A stretch of DNA of 64,000 bases from Clostridia bacterium (GTDB taxonomy: Bacteria > Bacillota > Clostridia > Oscillospirales > CAG-272): contig JAFYBN010000005.1 of the NCBI GenBank assembly GCA_017540175.1, forward strand, positions 1 through 64,000. Reading direction: 5' to 3'. The notes beneath the pieces are model-generated. The model ran no database searches, was not told the DNA's origin, and saw only the letters and a program-made list of their open reading frames with translations. The translations under genes and the position numbers were made by a program. Shown piece after piece: positions 57,204 through 64,000 of this stretch (its first letter is position 1; each line of letters begins with the position of its first letter).

Positions 57204-57250
57204 GTAAAGCCGTAAAGCCGTAAAGCCGCAAAACCGTAATACCGCGAAAT
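57204..57250 (+). repeat. 8-base tandem repeat between addB and addA
   Basis: GTAAAGCC is repeated about five times with decay (GTAAAGCC x3, GCAAAACC, GTAATACC). The 166-base spacer shows no promoter I recognise. Confidence 0.75.
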
Positions 57251-57324
57251 ACTGACAGAACGCCGCTCCCGCCGCCGGATCCATCGGCCGGAAGCCGGCA
57301 TCCGAAATACAAGCGAGGTCATTC

Positions 57325-60300
57325 ATGCCCACCATTCAGTATACGCCCGCACAGCGCGCCGCCGTGGATTTTTCCGGCGGAAATCTTCTCCTTTCTGCGG
57401 CGGCGGGGAGCGGAAAAACCGCCGCCCTGACCGGCAGGATCTGCCGTTTGATCGCGGACGGAGAAGCCGGGATCGGGGACATGCTCATTGTCACCTATAC
57501 GCGGGCGGCCGCCGCCGAGATGCGCGCGAGGATCGAAAAACGCCTCGGAGACATGATCGAAGAGGCGAGGAGCGCCGGCGATCCCCTCCTGCTCTCCCGC
57601 GCCTCCCGCGCCGTGTGCGAACTCCCCGGTGCGAAAATCTCCACCATTCACTCCTTTCTGTATCAGTCCCTCCGCCCCTATCTGCCCGCGCTCGGGCACT
57701 CGCCCGACGCGCGGATCCTCGACGAGAAAACCGTCGAGGGCATCCGCGCCGAGATTATGCGCGATACGGTGGACGACGCCTTCCGCGGCGACAGCGGACC
57801 GGGTCCGGGGGAAGAGAAGACGGTGCCGTTTGAGGCGCTTGCCGACGTGGTCGGACAGACGCGAAACGCGGAGGCGCTGGACGAAGAACTGCTGCGGCTT
57901 GACAAACGTCTCCGCGCGACGGTCGGAACCGGTGTGAACGGCTCCGACGCTGCCGCGGACGCGCTGAACCGCTTTGCCGACCTTCTCGACGGCGTTCGCG
58001 AGGAGGATTTCCTTTCCTCCCCCTACGGCGCGGAGATTCGGGCGCGCGTCGCCGATTTTGCGGCGCATTACGCGCGTGTTTTCCGTGGTTTTGCCGACGA
58101 GTACGCGAGTTTTGAGGAGGTCGTCAAAAAATACGGCGCGATTCTCGGCGACCATACTGCGTGGGCGGAGAGGACCGAAGCGCTGGCGCGCGCGCCAGAG
58201 ACTACATTTGACGAGCTGAAAGCCGCCTTCTCGGGTCTGCAGTTCGACCGTCTGCCCTCGCGTACCAAAGCGATTCCGACCGAGGCGGCCGATGCGCTCA
58301 AATTCTTCCGGGAGGAGATGAAGAAGAACGCGAAGAACATCATGCGGGACTGTTTTTCGTCCGACGCGGCGGAAGCGGTCCGGGGCGCGCGGACGACGGC
58401 GGCCGTGCTGCGGCGGCTCGCTCTCGTGCTCGCGGATTTTTCCGCCCGTCTGGACCGCAGAAAACGCGAAATGGCGGCGCTCGATTACGGCGATCTCGAG
58501 ACCTGCGCCCTGCGGCTTCTCATCGACGAAAACGGGAAACGCTCGAGGGCCGCGGAGGAGATCGGCGGAGCGTTCCGCTATATCTTCATCGACGAGTATC
58601 AGGACACGAACGAGGTGCAGGACGCCGTTTTCCGCGCGATCGCCCCGACGGCCGCCCGCTTCATGGTCGGGGACATCAAGCAGTCCATTTACCGTTTCCG
58701 CGGAGCCGATCCGGGCGTATTTTCGCGGTACCGCGCGCGCTGGTGCTCGATCTCCCCTGAGGAAAGCGGCGCCGTCCCCGCCAAAACGGGCGACGAAGGG
58801 TACTCCCTCTTCATGAGCGAGAATTTCCGCTCCGCCTCTCCCGTGGTCGATCTTGTGAACGCCGTATCAAACTATTGCCTGCCGTTCGGCGGGATCCCCT
58901 TCGGGGAGGAGGACCTTCTCATCCACGCGAAAAACGACGGGGAAAAGACTCCGCCGGACGCGGAAATCGTCCTGATCGAAAAAAAGCGGCATAAGAGCGG
59001 CGGCGAAGAGGGCGAGGAGGATGAGAGCTCCGGCGATCCCGAGATCGAATACGTCGCCGATCGCGCCGCTTCCCTGATCGGGCGGTACGATTACAAGGGC
59101 GAGAAGATCGTGAAGCCCTCGGACGTGGCGATCCTGCTCCGTTCCAACCGCAGCGCGCCTCTTTACCGGGACGCGCTTGAAAAGCGCGGGATCCCGGCGA
59201 CCGTGAAGATCAGCCGTCCCCTCGGCTCGTACCCGTCCGTGATGCTCCTTGTCTGCCTGCTGAATTTCGCGGACAATCCCCTGCGCGACGCGTACGCGGC
59301 GGGAGCGCTGCGCTCCCCGGTGTTTTCCGTGGACGTCGGCGGGCTCATCGCGATCCGGCAGGCGGCGGGGGAAATGCCCCTGTACGTCGGCGTGCGCGCG
59401 CTTGCCGATTCGGCGGAGGAGAGTCCGCTGGTTTGTGCCTGTCGCCGGGTGCGGGACTGGATCGGCGCGCAGAAGACCGTTTCCCGCGGACTGCGCGCGG
59501 ACGAGTATATCGAATATCTTCTCAGAGATCTCGACTTCTTTTCGATGGACGGCATCCGGGAAAACGGCGCGGAGCGCGACGCCGTCAATCGCTTCTGCAC
59601 CCTCGCGAAGGACTACGAAAACGGCGTGGGCGGGCGTTCCGGCGGCATCTCGGGCTTCCTCGAGGGGCTGCGCGAGCTGCTCGACGCGGCGGAGGAGGCG
59701 GGAGGAGGCGGGAAAGCGAAAACGGAAGCGGTTTCGATCCTGTCCATCCATGCGTCCAAGGGGCTTCAATTCCCCGTCTGCTTCGTTTCGGAATGCGCGA
59801 AACGGAGGAATTCGGACGACGAAAAGCGCACCGTGCTCTATGACCGCGAGCTCGGGCTCGGCATGACCCTCCCCGATCCCGGCGGGCTGGCGCGCTGCGA
59901 TACGCTCATCCGGCGCACGGTTGCCATGAAGACCGCACGGGAATCCGTGAACGAGGAAATGCGCATGCTCTACGTGGCGCTGACGCGCGCGGGGGATCAT
60001 CTCATTGTGACCGCGAAACGCGAAAAGCCGGACGACTTTTTAAAGGAATCTGAGCGGCAGGCGGCGTACGCGGACGGCTGGCGGGTGCACGGGGCGGGGG
60101 ATTACATCACCTGGATTCTTGAGGCGCTTGCCGCCCATCCCATCCGGAGCGCAAGAGTTTCCGTGGTGTACGCAAACGGGGAGCGGGAGGAGGACGCACC
60201 GCCGGACGTGCCGTCGTCCGAGCCGTCCGGCTCCGGCGGCTTCGATGGCTCAGCCGGCGCTCGCGAGACCGCGCCCGTTCCCGTTACGGCATCGGACAAG

Positions 60301-61242
60301 GACGAGGAAGCGGATGCGGCGGCGGATTACGAAGCCCGCTTCGCGTTCCGCTACGGGGAGGACGGTCTCGGGCGCATTCCGTCCAAGCTCACGGTGTCGC
60401 GCCTGTACCCCGAGATCCTCGACGGGGAAGGCGGGGGCCTGACGCCGTCCCTCGACACGCCGCCCGATCCGACCGGCGGCGCGGTGCTGCCCTCCGATTT
60501 GAACGGCGGTGCGGCGCTGCCCTCCGATTTGAACGGGGAGGCAGATGCGCCCCATCCGGCAGTTTTAGAGGCAGGCGGCATGGACGGTCCCGGAGGCGGA
60601 CCGGACGCTGCGGAGAAGACGGGCACGGAGCCTCCCGCGCCGCGGCGTCCCGCCTTTATGACGGGCGGGAAACAGGCGACAGCGGCGGACCGGGGCAGCG
60701 CGACGCACGTCTTTTTGCAGTTTGTGAATTATGAAAAGCTCCGGGAAAACGGCGTCCGCGCGGAAATCGACCGGCTGCGCCGCGAACGGTATCTGTCGGA
60801 TTCCATGGCGGAGCTGATCTATGTGCGGCAGATCGAGCGCTTCCGCGAAAGCGCCCTTCTGGACGCGCTGCTGCGCTCGCCGATGGTGAAGCGGGAATTC
60901 CGGTTCAACGTCCTGCTTCCCGCCGAGCGGTTCACCGCCGATCCCGCGCTCGCGGAAAAGCTGCGCGCGAAGGGTGTGCGGATCACGGTTCAGGGCGTGG
61001 TGGACTGCGTGTACCGCGATCCCGACACGAACCGGCTCGTCCTTGTCGACTACAAGACGGACGCGCTCAGCGCGGAGGAGTTCCGCAATGCGGAAAAGGC
61101 GGAAGAAAAGCTCATCCGGAGGCACCGCGATCAGCTCCGGTATTACCGGGAAATCTGCGCGGACATGTTCGGCGAGCCGATGGAGAAGACCGTGATCTAT
61201 TCCACCGTGCTGGGACGGTGCGTGGAGATCCCGCGGGAGTGA
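57325..61242 (+). CDS. addA: ATP-dependent helicase/nuclease subunit A
   Basis: AddA is the 3'-5' UvrD-type motor and one nuclease of AddAB. Motif I is LLLSAAAGSGKTAALTGRIC; motif Ia, MLIVTYTRAAAAEMRARI; motif II, FIFIDEYQDTNEVQDAVF; motif III, FMVGDIKQSIYRFRGADP; and the last motifs include ILSIHASKGLQFPVCFVSEC and MRMLYVALTRAGDHLIV. The C-terminal nuclease has DRGSATHVFLQFV, QGVVDCVYRD and LVLVDYKTDALSAEEF. The full length is 1305 residues. Residues about 955-1110 are a Pro/Gly/Asp-rich low-complexity linker between helicase and nuclease, with a twice-repeated LPSDLNG. Confidence 0.95.
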   Translation: MPTIQYTPAQRAAVDFSGGNLLLSAAAGSGKTAALTGRICRLIADGEAGIGDMLIVTYTRAAAAEMRARIEKRLGDMIEEARSAGDPLLLSRASRAVCELPGAKISTIHSFLYQSLRPYLPALGHSPDARILDEKTVEGIRAEIMRDTVDDAFRGDSGPGPGEEKTVPFEALADVVGQTRNAEALDEELLRLDKRLRATVGTGVNGSDAAADALNRFADLLDGVREEDFLSSPYGAEIRARVADFAAHYARVFRGFADEYASFEEVVKKYGAILGDHTAWAERTEALARAPETTFDELKAAFSGLQFDRLPSRTKAIPTEAADALKFFREEMKKNAKNIMRDCFSSDAAEAVRGARTTAAVLRRLALVLADFSARLDRRKREMAALDYGDLETCALRLLIDENGKRSRAAEEIGGAFRYIFIDEYQDTNEVQDAVFRAIAPTAARFMVGDIKQSIYRFRGADPGVFSRYRARWCSISPEESGAVPAKTGDEGYSLFMSENFRSASPVVDLVNAVSNYCLPFGGIPFGEEDLLIHAKNDGEKTPPDAEIVLIEKKRHKSGGEEGEEDESSGDPEIEYVADRAASLIGRYDYKGEKIVKPSDVAILLRSNRSAPLYRDALEKRGIPATVKISRPLGSYPSVMLLVCLLNFADNPLRDAYAAGALRSPVFSVDVGGLIAIRQAAGEMPLYVGVRALADSAEESPLVCACRRVRDWIGAQKTVSRGLRADEYIEYLLRDLDFFSMDGIRENGAERDAVNRFCTLAKDYENGVGGRSGGISGFLEGLRELLDAAEEAGGGGKAKTEAVSILSIHASKGLQFPVCFVSECAKRRNSDDEKRTVLYDRELGLGMTLPDPGGLARCDTLIRRTVAMKTARESVNEEMRMLYVALTRAGDHLIVTAKREKPDDFLKESERQAAYADGWRVHGAGDYITWILEALAAHPIRSARVSVVYANGEREEDAPPDVPSSEPSGSGGFDGSAGARETAPVPVTASDKDEEADAAADYEARFAFRYGEDGLGRIPSKLTVSRLYPEILDGEGGGLTPSLDTPPDPTGGAVLPSDLNGGAALPSDLNGEADAPHPAVLEAGGMDGPGGGPDAAEKTGTEPPAPRRPAFMTGGKQATAADRGSATHVFLQFVNYEKLRENGVRAEIDRLRRERYLSDSMAELIYVRQIERFRESALLDALLRSPMVKREFRFNVLLPAERFTADPALAEKLRAKGVRITVQGVVDCVYRDPDTNRLVLVDYKTDALSAEEFRNAEKAEEKLIRRHRDQLRYYREICADMFGEPMEKTVIYSTVLGRCVEIPRE

Positions 61243-61260
61243 TACGCATCTAAACCTAAA

Positions 61261-61354
61261 GGGGGAACGCGGCTTCTTTGAAAAGAAGCCTGGCAAGAAA
61301 CTTTCATGGATAAAGTTCTTTGCTAGGCTTTCTTACCAAGAAAGCCGCGTTCCC
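61261..61354. repeat. Two head-to-head 3'-end hairpin elements (terminator)
   Basis: Two GCGGCTTTCTTT-family elements in opposite orientation (61261-61304 and 61309-61354) form a near-palindrome of about 94 bases between the convergent addA and GH43 genes. The inner hairpins are GGCTTCTTTGAAAAGAAGCC and GGCTTTCTTACCAAGAAAGC. It is a likely bidirectional terminator. Confidence 0.75.
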
Positions 61355-61367
61355 CTTTCGGTTGAGA

Positions 61368-62819
61368 TCAGTCCTCGTCCGCGCGGTACCGGAAAGCGCG
61401 GAACTGCGCGGTCCCGCCCGGTCGGCGCGTCGAATAGCAGCAAAGCGCGGCGCGGACGCCCGTGAAGTGGTCGAGGCGGTAGAAGAGCCGGTGCGCGCCG
61501 CCGAGCGCGACCCATTCCCCGTCCTTTTCGCAATAGAACGAGACCGTGTCCCGCAGCTCGCGGAAATCGAAGACCGCGCGGAAGCGGACCGAGGGGAGCG
61601 CGAGCGGGATCCGGGCGCGTTCGAAGGTGCCCTCGTCGGTCTTTTCGCGCATGACGGCGAAGAAGGAGTCCCCTTCCCGCGTGAGCGCCGCCTCCGCCCA
61701 AAGGCCCTGCAGGGCGGCAAGCCCGGCAAAATCCCCGTCGTTCAGTTTCGCGCCGCAGACCGTGACCTCCGCCTCACAGCCGGGATCGAAGGTGCGCTGG
61801 GTGAGGGTGTTTTTCGCTGTCGTTACGTCCTGCGCGACACGGTCGGTCGTGAGGGAGAGCGTTTCCTTTTCGCGGCGGACGAGGGAGAGCTCGGGCTCGT
61901 GGTTCCATTCCCATTCGGGGGCGGTGAAATCACCGCTCGCGCAGAGCGGGCGGTAAACATGACCGGGGCAAAGGTCCTTCGGGGCGCACGGCGTCCCCGG
62001 CGCGAGAAAGCGCGGAGTATCCCCGTCCCAGACCACGGGGACGAGAACGGGCATGCGGCCCGCCGCGCCGTGATCCTGGAACAGCACGGCGTACCATTCG
62101 CCGTCGGGGGTGTCGACCAGCCCGCCCTGCGCGACGCCCTGACGGAAGAAGTCCATGTCGTCCTCGAGCACATCGCCGCCCGTCCACGGCCCCTCGGGGG
62201 AATCCGCAGAAAACACCGCCTGAGTGCGCATATGCCCGGCGGGCCAATGGATGAGGCAGAGAACATACCGCCCGCGGATTTTGTACAGGTGGGAGCCCTC
62301 ATAGCCGAGCCCGCGCTGCTCGTCCCGCAGGATGATCCGGTCGAGTCCTCCCTCCTTCGGTCCGGAGAGATCGGGCTCGAGTTCGGTCAGGCGGATGTTC
62401 CGGTTTCCGGAGGCGGCATAGACGCGCCCGTCGTCGTCGAAGAGCAGGGAGGCGTCGTGGTAAAAGCCGCGGACGGCATGGCGGGTCCAGGGTCCTTCGA
62501 CGGCGGGGGCGGTGAAATAATACGTCCGGTGCGTGTCGTTCGCGACGAAAAAGACGTGGAACAGCCCGCCGTGGTACCGCAGCGACGCCGCCCACATGCC
62601 TTTTGAGTAAATCGAGCCGTCGTCGAGCTTCTGCGCGGGGGTGCCGTCGAGGGTGTCGAACACGTGTCCCGCGGTTTCCCAGTGAACGAGATCGTGGGAC
62701 CTGAGGATCACGCCGCCCGGGAAAAAGTGCATGGTGGTGCTGATCATGTAGTAGACGGAACCGACGCGGATGACGTCGACATCCGGGTAATCCGCGCGGA
62801 TGAGGGGATGCTTCGGCAT
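61368..62819 (-). CDS. GH43-family glycoside hydrolase (beta-xylosidase-like)
   Basis: An AAGGAGG site precedes the ATG at 62819. The 483-residue protein has an N-terminal five-bladed propeller with IRADYPDVDVIRVGSVYYMI (general base Asp), GFYHDASLLFDDDGRVYAAS (second Asp) and GLGYEGSHLYKIRGRYVLCL (Glu acid). A C-terminal beta-sandwich of about 190 residues, with RTFDPGCEAEVTVCGAKLND, resembles the GH43 beta-xylosidase C2 domain. No signal peptide, so it is cytoplasmic and would act on imported xylo- or arabino-oligosaccharides. It stands alone, convergent with addA. Confidence 0.88.
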   Translation of the reverse strand: MPKHPLIRADYPDVDVIRVGSVYYMISTTMHFFPGGVILRSHDLVHWETAGHVFDTLDGTPAQKLDDGSIYSKGMWAASLRYHGGLFHVFFVANDTHRTYYFTAPAVEGPWTRHAVRGFYHDASLLFDDDGRVYAASGNRNIRLTELEPDLSGPKEGGLDRIILRDEQRGLGYEGSHLYKIRGRYVLCLIHWPAGHMRTQAVFSADSPEGPWTGGDVLEDDMDFFRQGVAQGGLVDTPDGEWYAVLFQDHGAAGRMPVLVPVVWDGDTPRFLAPGTPCAPKDLCPGHVYRPLCASGDFTAPEWEWNHEPELSLVRREKETLSLTTDRVAQDVTTAKNTLTQRTFDPGCEAEVTVCGAKLNDGDFAGLAALQGLWAEAALTREGDSFFAVMREKTDEGTFERARIPLALPSVRFRAVFDFRELRDTVSFYCEKDGEWVALGGAHRLFYRLDHFTGVRAALCCYSTRRPGGTAQFRAFRYRADED

Positions 62820-62932
62820 AACGGTGTCCTCCTTCTGGGGTCAGGAGCCGGATTCGGCGGGGCGGAATGTGAAAGAATTGTTAAAAATGTCCGATCGAAA
62901 GGGGGGAAAATCCGCAAACGTCCGCCCGTTTC

Positions 62933-62961
62933 TTGACAGAGCGGCGTCCTGAGAGTATAAT
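62933..62961 (+). promoter_or_regulatory. Promoter of the Ig-like lipoprotein gene
   Basis: TTGACA (62933-62938) and TATAAT (62956-62961), 17-base spacer. Confidence 0.75.
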
Positions 62962-63012
62962 ATAATAATAAAACAAAAAGCGGCAAAAATCAACCTGTCG
63001 GAGATGGTCGAT

Positions 63013-64000
63013 ATGAAAAAAGTTTTTGTGCTCGTTCTCGCGGTTTTGGCGCTTGCCGGGCTGACGGCATGCGGATCCAAATCCGGCCGGTCCGGGACGG
63101 ATGCCGAACTGATCGGCGTCTTTGTCACCGCCGAGCCGGAGATGCCGGAGGGGAAAGAGTACCGCATCGGAGATCGGCTTGATCTGACCGGACTCGAACT
63201 GACTGCCGTCTATGCCGACGGCAGGCGGGAAACGCTTTCGAACGACGACATTGTCGTCGACGAGCCGGACACGTTCAAAACGGCGGGAAGAAAAAGGATC
63301 ACCGTCACACCTAAGGAAGAGATCTTGGCCGAAGGCGGACGCAAAACGGCATACTTTTTCGTGGACGTCGTGTCAGACAAAGGGATCATAAGCGCCGGGA
63401 TTACGCGGCAACCCGAAAAAATGGAGTATTTCGCGGGAGAGAAGCTGGACCTCAAGGGCATTGAGGTCACTGTGACCCGCAAACAAGACGACGGGAAAGC
63501 GGTCACAGAGGTCTTCCGCGAGGATGCCTTCTCAGACATCGGGGACGTCTTTATTCCCGCTCCCGCGGAGCCAGATCGGACCGAATCCATGACGGTTTCC
63601 CTAATGATCGAGGACTATGAGCTCCCGTTTACGGTGACGGTACTTAACCCGGATAATCCGGAGAATCCGAACGAGACGGTCACGCCGGTCACCCCGGCAG
63701 ACGAGGAGCAGAACAAGCAGAACAGCGGACCTTCCGTAACAAGCATTGAAGTCAACCCCGGCAGTTTGGAGAAGACGAAGTATTTTGTCGGCGACAAATT
63801 CGACAAGACAGGGCTGACGCTGACCGCCTCCATGAGCGACGACACGAAGCAGACGATCACGGAAACGAGCGCGTTTTCCTGCACGGTCGGCGAGAGCGAT
63901 TCCGACGTATTCGGCAAGGCGGGCAAAGAGATCAGGGTCAAAATCAGCTACACGGACCCGCGGTCGGGTGAGACCCTGAACACAGCGCTGAACGTGACGG
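63013..64000 (+). CDS. Lipoprotein with bacterial Ig-like (Big) repeats, cut by window end
   Basis: The start at 63013 has GGAG 9 bases upstream (an in-frame ATG at 63004 overlaps that site). MKKVFVLVLAVLALAGLTAC is a signal peptide with lipobox LTAC. At least three Ig-like units of the Big_4/Big_3 type follow, each with a (F/Y)-x-x-G-(E/D)-(K/R)-x-D-x-x-G-(L/I) segment: YRIGDRLDLTGLELTAVYAD, YFAGEKLDLKGIEVTVTRKQ and YFVGDKFDKTGLTLTASMSD. A short Pro/Asn/Thr linker separates units 2 and 3. The frame is open at base 64000, so the C-terminal, possibly catalytic or binding, part is missing. It is expected on the outer membrane face. Confidence 0.85.
   Translation, partial: MKKVFVLVLAVLALAGLTACGSKSGRSGTDAELIGVFVTAEPEMPEGKEYRIGDRLDLTGLELTAVYADGRRETLSNDDIVVDEPDTFKTAGRKRITVTPKEEILAEGGRKTAYFFVDVVSDKGIISAGITRQPEKMEYFAGEKLDLKGIEVTVTRKQDDGKAVTEVFREDAFSDIGDVFIPAPAEPDRTESMTVSLMIEDYELPFTVTVLNPDNPENPNETVTPVTPADEEQNKQNSGPSVTSIEVNPGSLEKTKYFVGDKFDKTGLTLTASMSDDTKQTITETSAFSCTVGESDSDVFGKAGKEIRVKISYTDPRSGETLNTALNVT

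Overview
The window reads as the replication-origin region of a GC-rich, spore-forming member of the Clostridia (Bacillota), probably a host-associated glycan degrader. The evidence is an origin-type block (dnaA, an intergenic region with DnaA boxes, dnaN, remB, gyrB, gyrA), a parA/parB/noc/rsmG cluster with consensus parS palindromes, spoIIE, AddAB instead of RecBCD, strong Gram-positive ribosome binding sites, lipobox lipoproteins, an SLH protein and many glycoside hydrolases. The lineage below class level is a guess.

Layout. 0-4 kb: a repeat-rich leader, a HerA/DUF853 ATPase and an SLH-domain exported protein. 4-12 kb (minus strand): a tightly packed carbohydrate operon (heparinase-like protein, GH36, beta-propeller hydrolase, GH43, GH29) followed by a metallophosphoesterase. 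12-14.6 kb: a beta-carbonic anhydrase with an apparent 5' frameshift and two lipoproteins. 14.6-25.3 kb (minus): gyrA, a PfkB-family sugar kinase, gyrB, remB, dnaN, oriC and dnaA; recF is missing from its usual place. 25.6-32.5 kb (minus): a solute-binding lipoprotein, spoIIE, a tail-anchored esterase and a Gfo/Idh/MocA oxidoreductase. 32.6-33.1 kb: a CAU tRNA with an unusual terminator and a 146-bp tandem repeat. 33.2-35.1 kb: a surface protein with three repeated modules. 35.5-38.2 kb (plus): a DUF4342 protein and a two-component system. 38.3-43.6 kb (minus): rsmG, noc, parA, parB, a two-TM protein and a MORN-repeat membrane protein. 43.8-61.2 kb (plus): DUF1385, prmC, leuA, cimA, ddl, a DUF4091 protein, a degenerate LytM/M23 protein, addB and addA. 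61.4-64 kb: a GH43 enzyme and a truncated Ig-like lipoprotein.

How it fits together. If the origin lies at about 22.9-23.7 kb, most genes to its left run leftward and most genes beyond 35 kb run rightward, which is the expected co-orientation with replication. DnaA, DnaN and gyrase serve replication. ParA, ParB and Noc act through four perfect parS sites spaced about 4.1-4.6 kb apart to the right of the origin. AddAB repairs breaks. The carbohydrate operon looks cytoplasmic, as no signal peptides are visible, and has no transporter of its own.

The least explained content is intergenic. At least three families of multi-hairpin elements occur at gene 3' ends. In two of them the loops are conserved while the stems differ between copies and stay complementary, which points to selection on structure.
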